A stretch of 64,000 nt of DNA, from positions 62,001-126,000 of the forward strand of contig NZ_FOXF01000003.1 in assembly GCF_900115655.1 (NCBI RefSeq), read 5' to 3'. The notes under the pieces are model-generated. The model was not told the DNA's origin. It did no database searches and saw nothing but the letters and a program-made list of their open reading frames with translations. Positions 36,801-45,225 of this stretch are shown one piece after another. This stretch comes from Ruminobacter amylophilus (GTDB lineage: Bacteria; Pseudomonadota; Gammaproteobacteria; Enterobacterales; Succinivibrionaceae). How positions within the stretch are numbered: position 1 is the first letter of the stretch; every line of letters starts with the position of its first letter. The position numbers and the translations under genes are program-made.

Positions 36801-38572
36801 TGCATCTCGGTGATACCATGGAAGCGCAGCTTACCATAAACAACTTAAGCGGCAGGAGCGGAACCTATACCTATTCCGTAACCTGCTCCGGCGGTATAAA
36901 GTGCGACAGCAAGGGCAGTGTTTCCGCTGAAAACAACTCTCTTGCATCCGTACCGGTTCAGATTGAAGCCACGGGGACCGAAGACGGTCACGTCAGCCTG
37001 TCCGTGAAATCAGACGGATATGATTTCGCCACCGAACGCGAAATCAAGGTGATTAACCCTATGTCCAGAATCGCCGAAAACAGAATTGTGGTGCTCAAGG
37101 CCGGTCAGAAGGCAGACGTATCATTTGTGAATGCATACAGGGACGGTACCGACGTTGTGGCCAAACTCGGAAAATTCCCTCTGTCTGATACCTCTGAAAT
37201 GGTTAAGGACATTCTGGCTGACGACACCATGTTCGGCAACATCTACAAGCAGTCTGCCAACGGCATGACGCTTCTGAGTGTTCTCAATACCATGGAGAAG
37301 AACAGCGCGGCCGACAGCCGTGAGCTTCGTGAAATCAAGAAGAGCATCAGCGACAGGGTATCTCTGGTAGAGTCCAGATTCGATACCTACGGTTCTCTCC
37401 TGAATGTTTCATATTCATATGAAGAATCATGCTACGCCTACGCATATGCTTCTCTCTTCCTCATTGAGGCAAACAACGCAGGCTTCGGTGTAAACAGGAA
37501 TATGCTTGCCATCATCAGGAACAAGCTGTCTGATCTGCAGACCGCTGAAAGTCACAACACGGCGGCTCTGGCAATGTACGCTCTCGCCAGAATGGGGGTT
37601 AATGTAAAGACCAATGCCATCTACAGATTCGACTCTCTGGAAAACAGCAGCAATTATCAGATTGAAGCCTTTGCGTACTATGCTGATATTTTCGGACTGT
37701 ACGGAGACAGGAACAGACGTACCCGTGCTCTGGAAAAGGGAATTTCATCTCTGAACAACGTGGTCAACACCTATAATGTTACCTCAAAGAACGTACACGT
37801 GTATGACAGTGTGGATCTGTACAAGAAGCTTCTGGTTCATTTCCCTTACGTCATCAACAACGTACGTCATGAAATTCTGGCATTAATCAGATCATCAGTC
37901 AGGGCCGGTTACTCAGAAGGTCTGGACGGACTGTACGGTTATTTAAGCGAGGATACCTATTTTGATCCTTCATGCCAGTACCTGATTGCCGATATTTCCG
38001 GAGTTAACAGAACTCCTGCATCCACCGTCAAGCTGAAGGTTAAGGGCAATGCGGTTTCAGTTGAAAATCCGTCATCAGAAACCGCTGTTTCCACCGTCAG
38101 TGTCAACGATTACGTGGTGAAGGCTCCTGTGACCGGAGACAGTATCAGACTGACTACTCGTTATTATGACAGTAACGGAAAGGAAATTACCGGACCTGTA
38201 ACTCTCAAGGTTAACGAGGAAATTCTGGTGGTTAACGAGTTAACCTCAAAGACCAAGTTCAGCGGTCTGATAACCGTGGAAAACAAGATTCCTGCCAATG
38301 CCGTACTGCTAAAGGTATACAGCGGTGACGATGAAAAACTGCTTAAGGGCATAATTTCAGGAAGTCTCGGATATCAGGAAGTCTCAAAGGGCGATACCGG
38401 TTTTGTATCATCTGTCACTGCATACAATACCAATGCCATTACCGTAGCCTACACCATCAAGGCGGCTCACAGGGGCGTATCGGTTCCTCTGATGAACAGT
38501 GCCTATCTTGACAGAATAGGCACCAAGATGTTCGTGTCATATAACGAGAATGCTTCAATAACGGTTAAGTAA
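33839..38572 (+). CDS. Alpha-2-macroglobulin family protein lacking the thioester motif
   Basis: 1577 residues with a cleavable signal peptide ending AALA near residue 24 and no lipobox. Repeated macroglobulin-type beta domains include TDRTMVRPGEKVNYHAIVRDR near 380 and DKTAYKAGETAYLEFDSSYDGFADL near 730. The C-terminal alpha-helical toroid spans about 1120-1380. None of its cysteines is followed by x-Glu-Gln, so the reactive thioester (CxEQ) found in E. coli YfhM is absent; in this it resembles YfaS. Such proteins are thought to trap foreign proteases in the periplasm. GAGGA precedes the ATG. A cation channel and PbpC follow. Confidence 0.88.
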   Translation: MKLSKLTVAVTALVYSGYGAAALAADPEVLRTIDQNQTGAATTCLVMTQSMETEGNTPKVLANYVSALNKTTGRVQEVNLFTSGRNLCLSDLDFGTEYKVTLKAGLRDSSNAKLSHDTSVEFKTIDHQPSIRFQAGNIISAAEKDKKVAVESINHDKFRAVLYRISSMDLAAYTSRATSDLDYRWSTVDYIREHGTFLGTKVYKVEGGENTTVTTFVDLKDLSAKQEPGTYVLFITGTDTTECDAEGDCLDYITDHYGSMFMAKSLVISNIGMTTYQKDTGIDIAVRALNSAKPMAGARATLISSSNEVLATAVTDKNGYAHFGREAVKGVNSQKPVIVNVTKDGDFYSQDLRLMPLVLEGVRTTDTSGTDSDYNVFAYTDRTMVRPGEKVNYHAIVRDRKLKATSVKALKLMVYRPDGLLYQELTLSNPVAGAFDYDFDFDEYSQNGSWKFVLGFDKKHTLSTTSVLVDDFIPSSIEPSILRKGPVLKVGDSVIISTRFTYDAPAPGISVSGYYTIEPDNQPVDAYKDYYFGPNQRKVSELTVYGNMPELETDNTGAVTITLDSEGVSDDYAQKVKSSYGFTDPNSKVLNKKDEFKIYFKSPLVGVKTDFDKNDSMMTDFGVILADQSGNLHKGKVDYSIYKRHISYQFVYNNDSWNYLRNEHLTPVTAGSLDLKEDTSGRIRYRLESGSYVIKLNYNGLETSSDFYAGSCSDIDPKYPDRFELFADKTAYKAGETAYLEFDSSYDGFADLVVDTPDSSMTHYEIRKGHNRLPVKLSDSFVRGSYAVLSTYASAENRYLGSLRSIGVAYLEADKSADTLKISADIPQKVVPNSGVDIVVKVDNADSNTYVAASFIDQGILNINGQKAPEPEKKLYNHRYFNTDIYDPYSYIMKSVSHKGQGYGDESGDINMMAGMTLSNITDNLMSYHLPRVKVENGEAKLHYDLKDVSSTASLMVTAWSADKLGSYSVDVPVKDSAVSRMVMPYYLHLGDTMEAQLTINNLSGRSGTYTYSVTCSGGIKCDSKGSVSAENNSLASVPVQIEATGTEDGHVSLSVKSDGYDFATEREIKVINPMSRIAENRIVVLKAGQKADVSFVNAYRDGTDVVAKLGKFPLSDTSEMVKDILADDTMFGNIYKQSANGMTLLSVLNTMEKNSAADSRELREIKKSISDRVSLVESRFDTYGSLLNVSYSYEESCYAYAYASLFLIEANNAGFGVNRNMLAIIRNKLSDLQTAESHNTAALAMYALARMGVNVKTNAIYRFDSLENSSNYQIEAFAYYADIFGLYGDRNRRTRALEKGISSLNNVVNTYNVTSKNVHVYDSVDLYKKLLVHFPYVINNVRHEILALIRSSVRAGYSEGLDGLYGYLSEDTYFDPSCQYLIADISGVNRTPASTVKLKVKGNAVSVENPSSETAVSTVSVNDYVVKAPVTGDSIRLTTRYYDSNGKEITGPVTLKVNEEILVVNELTSKTKFSGLITVENKIPANAVLLKVYSGDDEKLLKGIISGSLGYQEVSKGDTGFVSSVTAYNTNAITVAYTIKAAHRGVSVPLMNSAYLDRIGTKMFVSYNENASITVK

Positions 38573-38956
38573 CTGAAGCTGTAAGAAACATAAAGCTCCG
38601 ACACTTTTTATACAGGGTGTCGGAGTTTTTTTTAAGTATGAACCGTCCGTAAAGATCTCCATAAAACCCGAGATGGTTATTTCTCTTCTTCTTAAAAGCT
38701 GTCCGGCAGCCATGTAGTAACAGGATAAGCCCATTGATGCATTAAAGATGGTGATACAGATTATCGTAATGTTTTCAAAAATCGCCAGGCTCTTATCCGG
38801 GTGATGAAACAGATCATACTGAACGAAAAAGTTAATTCCCGTCAGAATCATAATGAGGAATCCGATGGAACCGAATACTCTTCCGTAAGAACTGAAACTG
38901 TTTTTTATGGCTTCCGGAAAAATGGATAATCCTTCCCTATGGGTTATTTTATTCAA
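38555..38956 (-). pseudogene. Possible truncated membrane-protein gene
   Basis: An open frame of 133 codons. Residues 1-105 read like a real membrane protein (FGSIGFLIMILTGINFFVQY, then MGLSCYYMAAGQLLRRREITISG), loosely recalling YciC/BPSS1780-type proteins. The last 28 residues are encoded by the macroglobulin terminator and 3' end, so the natural C-terminus is probably gone. The only start is a TTG at 38956 without a ribosome binding site. Probably a decayed gene; chance coding cannot be excluded. Confidence 0.3.
38596..38633 (+). terminator. Terminator of the macroglobulin gene
   Basis: Arms CTCCGACAC (38596-38604) and GTGTCGGAG (38617-38625), then eight T's. Confidence 0.88.
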
Positions 38957-39403
38957 GGGGATTTAAATAGCTTTTGAAAAATATGATTGATATATTATTT
39001 TTTGTTTTTGTGCTAAATATAAGTACGGATGCATTATAAATGTTTCTTATATGTCTTTCAGTAAATTAATGTCTATAACCGTATACAAAATAGTCAGACA
39101 GTATGTTATTCCGGCAGATTTATTCTGATTCTCCTGTCCGGATATCTGCTCCGCAAAAGATTAAAGAATGTTCATTTTACGGAACAATACGTGGTGAGGC
39201 AGACCGTCAGCGAGTCAGGTTGTTACGTTATTTGTGTCCCGTAATACAAGATTTGATGACAAGTCCTTTAAAAAAAATGCATACAGCCGGATTTCTGATA
39301 TGATTTTTAGACTGAAAAGATGAATGTGAATGACATATTCCTGCCGGTTTTTGGCAACAGGAAAATAAAAAAGGCGGCTGTGTCGTATTAGAGATTGGTG
39401 ATT
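38957..39403. other. Intergenic region upstream of channel gene
   Basis: AT-rich at 38960-39060. An open frame at 39103-39303 has neither a ribosome binding site nor protein-like composition. The promoter of the channel-pbpC pair must lie here but I cannot fix it. Confidence 0.35.
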
Positions 39404-40378
39404 ATGCTAAAGAATTTTTTTTCCGGTCTGATAGACAGAAAGAATCACAGACCGTGTGTCGGTTTTGAATATTTTATCAGTGCGGTGATTGTCCTTAATG
39501 CCTTGACAGCGGGACTTATGCTGTCTTATCCCCGGCCGGAGCTTCGTTTCTTTGATTCTCTATGCGTGGCGGTGTTCTGCGTGGAACTGGTGATAAGATT
39601 CATTGCCAGCAGATCAGTTAAGGCATATTTTACTGATCCTCTGCAGATTTTTGATATTCTGGTGGTTGTCTGCTGTCTGATTCCGGAAAACTTTGTTTCA
39701 AGCGCCAATGTGCTTGTCGGACTCAGAGTGGTAAGACTGCTGAGAATAACCAGATTCATTTCCATGAATCGTGAGATGAGCACGGTTATAAAGGTACTGC
39801 TGAAATCAGTGATGTCGCTTTACAGAGTCACGATACTGATGCTGGTGTTCGTATATGTTTTTTCAATTATCGGTGTAGGCCTGTTCCGGATGCCTGATCC
39901 TGTCTCTGTGTCCGCTGAGGAATCCGCGGTATATGAAAGGTTTAAGGAGGAATCCCAGAACTATTTTGTCGGAAAAAACGTGGATCCGTTCGGATCGGTT
40001 TCTGAAAGCATGTTCACTCTTTTCAAGGTGGTCACCGGTGATGACTGGAGTAATCTGCGCAACAATCTGGTGATGGCTTCGGAACTCGGAATTGTCAGAG
40101 CTCCTTCCTGGGTGATTACCTTTTATTTTACCGCATGGTTTATATTCGGAGCGTATCTCCTGCTGAATCTGCTGGTCGGAGCCATTCTGCAGAACTATGA
40201 GGAACTGTATTCGAAAGTCAGGGCCAGAAACTCATCAGAACAGCGTGAACGTGAAATCAATGAAAAAGTGTCAGATCTTGTGGCTGAACTCGTAAGGGCG
40301 GTGGAGGACGAGAAGCTCAGTTCAGAGGAAAAAAGAGCTCTGGTACAGAAGGCTATGAATATAATTCACCGGGACTAG
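39404..40378 (+). CDS. Single-domain voltage-gated cation channel
   Basis: 324 residues from ATG 39404. Six-helix ion transport fold: S1 near 22-42, S2 near 50-66, S3 near 78-92, S4 with arginines R108, R111, R114 and R117 every third residue, S5 near 137-158, pore loop and S6 near 235-262. The selectivity filter reads FKVVTGDDWS (T211-S216). Bacterial sodium channels have TLESWS there; TGDDWS is closer to the TGEDW of animal calcium channels. The turret before the pore is long, about 40 residues. The C-terminal tail is a charged coiled coil, as in the family, for tetramer assembly. Ends 14 bases before pbpC, so the two are probably cotranscribed. Confidence 0.85.
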   Translation: MLKNFFSGLIDRKNHRPCVGFEYFISAVIVLNALTAGLMLSYPRPELRFFDSLCVAVFCVELVIRFIASRSVKAYFTDPLQIFDILVVVCCLIPENFVSSANVLVGLRVVRLLRITRFISMNREMSTVIKVLLKSVMSLYRVTILMLVFVYVFSIIGVGLFRMPDPVSVSAEESAVYERFKEESQNYFVGKNVDPFGSVSESMFTLFKVVTGDDWSNLRNNLVMASELGIVRAPSWVITFYFTAWFIFGAYLLLNLLVGAILQNYEELYSKVRARNSSEQREREINEKVSDLVAELVRAVEDEKLSSEEKRALVQKAMNIIHRD

Positions 40379-40392
40379 AACGGAGTTTGTTT

Positions 40393-42420
40393 GTGAAAGT
40401 TAGTACTGTGTTTCGCGGAAGAAGGGCGGTGTATCTGCTGCTGATAATGTCTGCCACTGTTACCGGTGCGGTACTGTTCTGTCTGAGCTGTATCAGTGAA
40501 CTGGATTATTCCCTTATTGAAAAAAGATCCAGAGTCCTTTATGCCGCTGACGGTTCCATTGCCGGTTTTTCACTGTCAGAGGATAACGAGTCTTACAGAT
40601 TCTATACTTCCGTAGAGGACGTAAGTCCCCTTTATATCAGAATGCTGCTTGCCAACGAGGATCGGAATTTTCACAGCCACTGCGGAGTTGACTTTCCGGC
40701 AATGGCTCGTGCACTGTGGGGCAATGTGTCCAGCGGCAGAATAACCTCCGGAGGTTCGACTCTGGCCATGCAGGTTGTAAAGAGACTCACCGGACACGAA
40801 AGAACCTATCTCAATAAACTGAAGGAAGTTGTTCAGGCCATTTACATAACTCAGAAATTCGGACGCAGGCAGGTTCTGGAGTGGTATCTTACCCTGGCTC
40901 CGTACGGGGGAAACACCGAAGGTGTCAAGGCGGCGTCACTGAGATGGTTCGGACATCTGCCTTCAGGAATGACTCCTTCTGAAGCCGCTCTTCTTACTGC
41001 TCTTCCAAGAGCACCGGAGCATATCCGTCCGGACCGGAATCCAAAAGCCGCAGCCTACTATATCAACGAGGTTCTGAGAAATTCCCGTGACAAGGGTGTT
41101 TTCGGAGACGACGTGTGGAAGTCCACACTTGAAGATAACGTCGCCGGAAATCTCAGAAGCATTGACCAGAGTGCCATAACACTGGCATCCAGAGTCTTTT
41201 CGGAAACATCTGACAGGGAGGTTCATTCATATCTGGAACCATCCGTGCAGCACGTGCTTCAGGATGTGTCTGAATCTTTCAGGAAAAAGCATCAGGACGG
41301 TGCGGTACTTTCCGCAGTGGTTCTGGATGCCGATACTCACAGAGTTACGGGGGTTCTCGGTTCTTCGGATCTGGGTATTACCCGTATCTGTCTGCCTTTT
41401 TCACCGAGATCTCCGGGGTCCGCACTGAAGCCTTTTGCCTACGGTCTGGCCTTTCAGGAAGGACGGTTGCATCCGCGTACCGTTCTTCATGACAATTCAA
41501 AACTGTTCGGCAGCTGGCGTCCCGATAATTTTGACAGAAGTTTTTCCGGAAAGGTAACTGCGGCAAGGGCGCTTGTAAGTTCTCTCAATCTTCCGGCTCT
41601 TGAGGTTCTTGAGCTCATAGGTCCGGGATACTTCGTGAATTCCATGAACCGCAATGAAAATCTGCTCAAGGTACGCAACAGCACGGCTGATTATTCGGTG
41701 ATTCTCGGAAGTGCCGACATATCCCTGATGAATCTGGCAAGACTTTATGCCATGCTTAACGAGGACGGTATGATGAATCCGTATGCCCTGTATGAAAATC
41801 AGAAGCTCTTTCCGGCAGTGAGATTTATGGAAAAAGACAGCGCCAGAGCCGTTTTCAATATTCTCAGGCTTACCAGAAGACCGGACAATGCCGTTACCGC
41901 TGACGAGGTCTCATACAAGACCGGAACCTCAAGCAGGTTTACGGACGCCCTTGCCATCGGCAGTCTGGAAAATCATACCGTGGCGGTTGCCATAAGATTT
42001 CCGGACAACAGAACAGGTTACTATCAGTATTCCGGCTTTAAGGATGCCGCTCCCGTTCTTTTTGAAATTCTCGGCCGTCTGCCTGCCAAAAAAATGCATC
42101 GTCCGGTGATTGAAAGTGAACTGCTTGAAATCTCTTCTCCGGAAGCTCTTTTTGAGGTGGTTGAAGAAAGAAAGCTTATTGACGACAAGGCTCTTCACAT
42201 TGATTTCCCGAATGACGGGGACGTGGTGCTGGCCGATGCCGACGGCAGAGTGTTCATTCATTATACGAGCGGCACTGGAACCGTTTATCTGTCCCATGAC
42301 GGTGAACAGACCGAAGACAGCTTCATTCAGGTTGAGAAAGAGGGGATTCATACGGTAAGTATTCTTGACGGTGAAGGTCATTCAGACAGCGTCACTTTCA
42401 GAGTGCTTCTTGGAAACTGA
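40393..42420 (+). CDS. pbpC: Penicillin-binding protein 1C
   Basis: 675 residues. The GTG at 40393 has GGAG seven bases upstream and is preferred to a TTG at 40387. N-terminal membrane anchor, then a GT51 glycosyltransferase domain with catalytic E89 in NEDRNF and GGSTLAMQVVKRL. The transpeptidase domain has S343-A-L-K346 (SxxK), SSLN near 397 and KTGTS near 510. A PbpC-type beta-sandwich C-terminal domain follows. In E. coli pbpC pairs with the macroglobulin yfhM; here the same partner type lies one gene upstream, separated by the channel. Confidence 0.9.
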   Translation: MKVSTVFRGRRAVYLLLIMSATVTGAVLFCLSCISELDYSLIEKRSRVLYAADGSIAGFSLSEDNESYRFYTSVEDVSPLYIRMLLANEDRNFHSHCGVDFPAMARALWGNVSSGRITSGGSTLAMQVVKRLTGHERTYLNKLKEVVQAIYITQKFGRRQVLEWYLTLAPYGGNTEGVKAASLRWFGHLPSGMTPSEAALLTALPRAPEHIRPDRNPKAAAYYINEVLRNSRDKGVFGDDVWKSTLEDNVAGNLRSIDQSAITLASRVFSETSDREVHSYLEPSVQHVLQDVSESFRKKHQDGAVLSAVVLDADTHRVTGVLGSSDLGITRICLPFSPRSPGSALKPFAYGLAFQEGRLHPRTVLHDNSKLFGSWRPDNFDRSFSGKVTAARALVSSLNLPALEVLELIGPGYFVNSMNRNENLLKVRNSTADYSVILGSADISLMNLARLYAMLNEDGMMNPYALYENQKLFPAVRFMEKDSARAVFNILRLTRRPDNAVTADEVSYKTGTSSRFTDALAIGSLENHTVAVAIRFPDNRTGYYQYSGFKDAAPVLFEILGRLPAKKMHRPVIESELLEISSPEALFEVVEERKLIDDKALHIDFPNDGDVVLADADGRVFIHYTSGTGTVYLSHDGEQTEDSFIQVEKEGIHTVSILDGEGHSDSVTFRVLLGN

Positions 42421-42532
42421 ACGGAAACACATTGCTTATTATCAGGTTGTGTGCAGATGTCCAAATCACTGTATCTGTGTGATTTGTGGTCAAATATATT
42501 TAAATTTTTGCACTGAGGTTGATATTAAATGC

Positions 42533-42560
42533 TTATTGTTGGATAAGTTGAGCTTATTAT
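42533..42560 (+). promoter_or_regulatory. Possible promoter of ape block 2
   Basis: TTATTG (42533-42538), 16 bases, TATTAT (42555-42560), 50 bases before apeE. Confidence 0.4.
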
Positions 42561-42613
42561 GTTTTAATAACCAACTGGTATGACAGTAAAAAAAACAGCT
42601 AGGAGTAGTGTAT

Positions 42614-42874
42614 ATGAACAGCGATCTGGTTCTTTCAGTAAAGAAAATGATTATAGATGCTTTAAATCTCGAAGACATCACACCTGAAGATATTGATACC
42701 GATGCTCCGTTGTTCGGTGACGGTCTCGGTCTTGATTCCATTGATGCTCTGGAACTCGGTCTGGCACTGAAGAATACCTTCGGCGTCTCAATCAGTCCGG
42801 AATCAGAAAATGTCAGGGAACATTTCTACTCAGTGGCCACACTGGTCAGGTTCATCGAATCTCAGAAGAAATAG
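42614..42874 (+). CDS. apeE: Acyl carrier protein (ApeE-like)
   Basis: 86 residues. ATG 42614 lies eight bases after AGGAG (42601-42605). The phosphopantetheine attachment serine is in GLDSIDALELG. Acidic, four-helix ACP composition. In aryl polyene clusters two ACPs sit side by side; this one would carry the starter or the growing polyene. The second ACP follows after about 50 bases. Confidence 0.88.
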   Translation: MNSDLVLSVKKMIIDALNLEDITPEDIDTDAPLFGDGLGLDSIDALELGLALKNTFGVSISPESENVREHFYSVATLVRFIESQKK

Positions 42875-42926
42875 TTAAAGGCGGATTAACGCCTGACATA
42901 TGACAACATACAAGGAGAATGCTTCA

Positions 42927-43166
42927 ATGACAGAAAATGAAGTATTTGAAGAATTAAAAAAGATTATAGCCGACAATTTTGAAATAGATCCCGCACAGGT
43001 TACCCGTGAATCAAACATCGTTACCGATCTCGATCTTGACAGCATTGATGCCATTGACATGGTTGCAGAACTTCAGAAGAAGGTCGGATGCCGTTTAAGC
43101 GCAGAAGATTTCAAGTCAGTGAAAACCGTCGGTGATATTGTAAAGGTTGTTGCAGACAGGATTTAA
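42927..43166 (+). CDS. apeF: Acyl carrier protein (ApeF-like)
   Basis: 79 residues from ATG 42927, nine bases after AAGGAG. Attachment serine in DLDSIDAIDMV. Typical ACP helix II and III follow (LQKKVGCRLSAEDFKSVKTV). Second of two ACPs ahead of the AMP-ligase. In classical clusters a small membrane protein (ApeG) stands between apeF and apeH; here only six bases separate them. Confidence 0.88.
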   Translation: MTENEVFEELKKIIADNFEIDPAQVTRESNIVTDLDLDSIDAIDMVAELQKKVGCRLSAEDFKSVKTVGDIVKVVADRI

Positions 43167-43172
43167 CGTTCA

Positions 43173-44888
43173 ATGAAAACTCTTTTTTCGGTATACGCGG
43201 ATTCCGGTAATCATGATCGTGTGATGTTCTTTGACGCCACCGCCGGGTTTCTCGGCAGGGATATCATCAGACTGTCCTTTATCTGCACAGAATGTCTTCG
43301 CAGATATTCCGATTATGATGATTTTGTGGTGGCAACCGACAATTCTGCCCATATGCTGGCACTGATGTATGCAGGCTGGGTTCTGGGAAAGAATATCGTT
43401 CAGCCGAATACGCTTCAGCCTGAAGGTTTCAGGGTATTCGATGCAAAATGCACTCTCTGCGTGTTTTCTGAAGAAGGAATCTTCACTGATGCCGAAAATC
43501 ATTTCCGGAATGAAGACGGGGCATACGGAATAAACTCTCCTGCTCTTCTGGATCTTTCCGGTATTTTTGGAAAATACCGCAGTGAATGTCTTTGCGGTCC
43601 CCGCTATTCGTCTCCCGCCGAGGCGCCTCTAGCGTGTCAGAAAACCGAAGAATCTGAAAAAGAGAATGATTACGAGACGGCTGCCGGCAGTGTAAGGGCC
43701 ATTCTTGATGATGTTTCCTTAAGGGAAACGGTGCGTTCCTGTACTGAAACGTATGCCGCTCCCGACGGACAGAAAAAAAACATTAAGATTTCAGATTCCG
43801 ACTTCTGTCAGAGCGTTGACCGGTTTATTGCCTGTCTTTCGCCGTTCGTGAAAGACAGAAATGCAGAAGAGAAGCTTACCATTACCGGTCTCACCTCGGG
43901 TTCTACGGGACTCCCGAAAAGAGTTCCCCGCACACTTGGGGATTTCTACCGTGAAATAGAATGTGTGAGGAATTTCATTCTTCCTTCTTACGCCGACAAT
44001 ACCGTTGGTGCCGCCACGGTCACAAATTTCCATGCCTACGGAGTGCTGTTCCGTTTTCTGCTTCCGGTAATTTCTGAAATCCCTGTATATGTTTCCATGC
44101 TGGAGTATCAGGAACAGTTCATGAATCTTCGCGGTCTGTCCAGAAATCTGTTTCTGATATCAAATCCGGGGTTCTTCAAGAGACTCGATGATACAGTCTG
44201 TCCGGTTCGTGTCAATCTCATGATGTCCGCCGGCGGCAGACTGACGGCTCCCGTATTCAGAAAGGCGAAAGCCGTTTATGATGCGCCGCTTCTGGAAATC
44301 TACGGCAGTACCGAAACCGGAGTCATGGCCTACAGATATCCTGAAAATACCGAGGAGGAATGGCTTGTTCCGTCAGTTTCCAGAGTGGAGACTGTTGATG
44401 AAGAGGGGAACGCAGCCGGAGATACCGGACTTGTCAGAATCACCTCGGCTCATGTTAACGGAGGTGTTCCGTATACCGGAAGTGATGTTATCAGACTTTC
44501 TGAAAATTCCTGCGGCCGACAGAGCTTTACACTTCTCGGCAGGAGTGACAGAATCATAAAGCTTGAGGACAACAGGGTAAGTCTTGATGAACTTGAAAAG
44601 ATAATTACCGCGCACGAATTCATCAGGGAATGCGCAGTAGTGAAATTTGAACAGAAGGGACGTGAATTCATCGGAGCCATGCTGGTGCTGTCTGATACCG
44701 GCAGACGCGAACTTTCTTCAGTCACTCATGGGCGGTTCTTTATCAGACTCAGAAACGAGCTTGGCAGAGTGATGATAAAGCTTACCGTTCCAAGACGTTT
44801 CATCATAACTGACGAGCTGCCTTTAACGGACAGCCGAAAGATTGCCTATAAAAAAGTGGAGAGGGCTTTTTATCATGAATCTGCCTGA
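43173..44888 (+). CDS. apeH: AMP-dependent acyl-ACP ligase (ApeH-like)
   Basis: 571 residues, an ANL-superfamily adenylating enzyme. A3 phosphate loop TSGSTGLPK near 241-249, A5 motif EIYGSTETG near 374-382, and a catalytic lysine candidate in SRKIAYKK near 554-561. ApeH in characterised clusters activates an aromatic acid such as 4-hydroxybenzoate and loads it on an ACP to start the polyene. The region around residues 150-195 is acidic and variable. Overlaps the next gene by 14 bases. The acid used here cannot be read from the sequence. Confidence 0.82.
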   Translation: MKTLFSVYADSGNHDRVMFFDATAGFLGRDIIRLSFICTECLRRYSDYDDFVVATDNSAHMLALMYAGWVLGKNIVQPNTLQPEGFRVFDAKCTLCVFSEEGIFTDAENHFRNEDGAYGINSPALLDLSGIFGKYRSECLCGPRYSSPAEAPLACQKTEESEKENDYETAAGSVRAILDDVSLRETVRSCTETYAAPDGQKKNIKISDSDFCQSVDRFIACLSPFVKDRNAEEKLTITGLTSGSTGLPKRVPRTLGDFYREIECVRNFILPSYADNTVGAATVTNFHAYGVLFRFLLPVISEIPVYVSMLEYQEQFMNLRGLSRNLFLISNPGFFKRLDDTVCPVRVNLMMSAGGRLTAPVFRKAKAVYDAPLLEIYGSTETGVMAYRYPENTEEEWLVPSVSRVETVDEEGNAAGDTGLVRITSAHVNGGVPYTGSDVIRLSENSCGRQSFTLLGRSDRIIKLEDNRVSLDELEKIITAHEFIRECAVVKFEQKGREFIGAMLVLSDTGRRELSSVTHGRFFIRLRNELGRVMIKLTVPRRFIITDELPLTDSRKIAYKKVERAFYHESA

Positions 44889-45225
44889 TTTTGGAAAAAG
44901 TGAAGTTTCAGAAAATTCATTACGCATACAGGCCCGTTTTCCGGAGAAGCTTGACTGGTTCAACGGTCATTTTGAATACCGGAAAATATTTCCCGGAGTG
45001 GGACAGCTGTATGTGATTTCCCGTCTTGCCGAAAAGTTCTTCGGAATTAACCTTAACACTGACGGCGTCAGCTTTGATACCGTTAAGTACAATCATATGA
45101 TTTTTCCGGAAACAGAAGCTGTTATCAGCATCAGTGTCGGGAACGGCAGTCTGAGTTTTGTCATTGCTGATGCTTCAGATGAAAGCATGATTTATTCTCA
45201 GGGAAAGATTTCTTTCGGAAAGTAG
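44875..45225 (+). CDS. apeI: 3-hydroxyacyl-ACP dehydratase, hotdog fold (ApeI-like)
   Basis: 116 residues from ATG 44875, which overlaps the apeH stop. The FabA/FabZ-type active site is clear: WFNGH32F and then F-P40-G-V. ApeI forms a heterodimer with ApeP in the characterised Xenorhabdus system and removes water from the growing chain. The ApeP-like partner lies 16 kb away at 60824. Last gene of block 2; a weak ACCTC/GAGGT repeat with TTTTC follows. Confidence 0.8.
   Translation: MNLPDFGKSEVSENSLRIQARFPEKLDWFNGHFEYRKIFPGVGQLYVISRLAEKFFGINLNTDGVSFDTVKYNHMIFPETEAVISISVGNGSLSFVIADASDESMIYSQGKISFGK

Noticed and set aside
39103-39303. 66-codon frame before the channel gene
   Set aside because: No ribosome binding site or conserved-looking stretch; ends in an AT-rich spacer.
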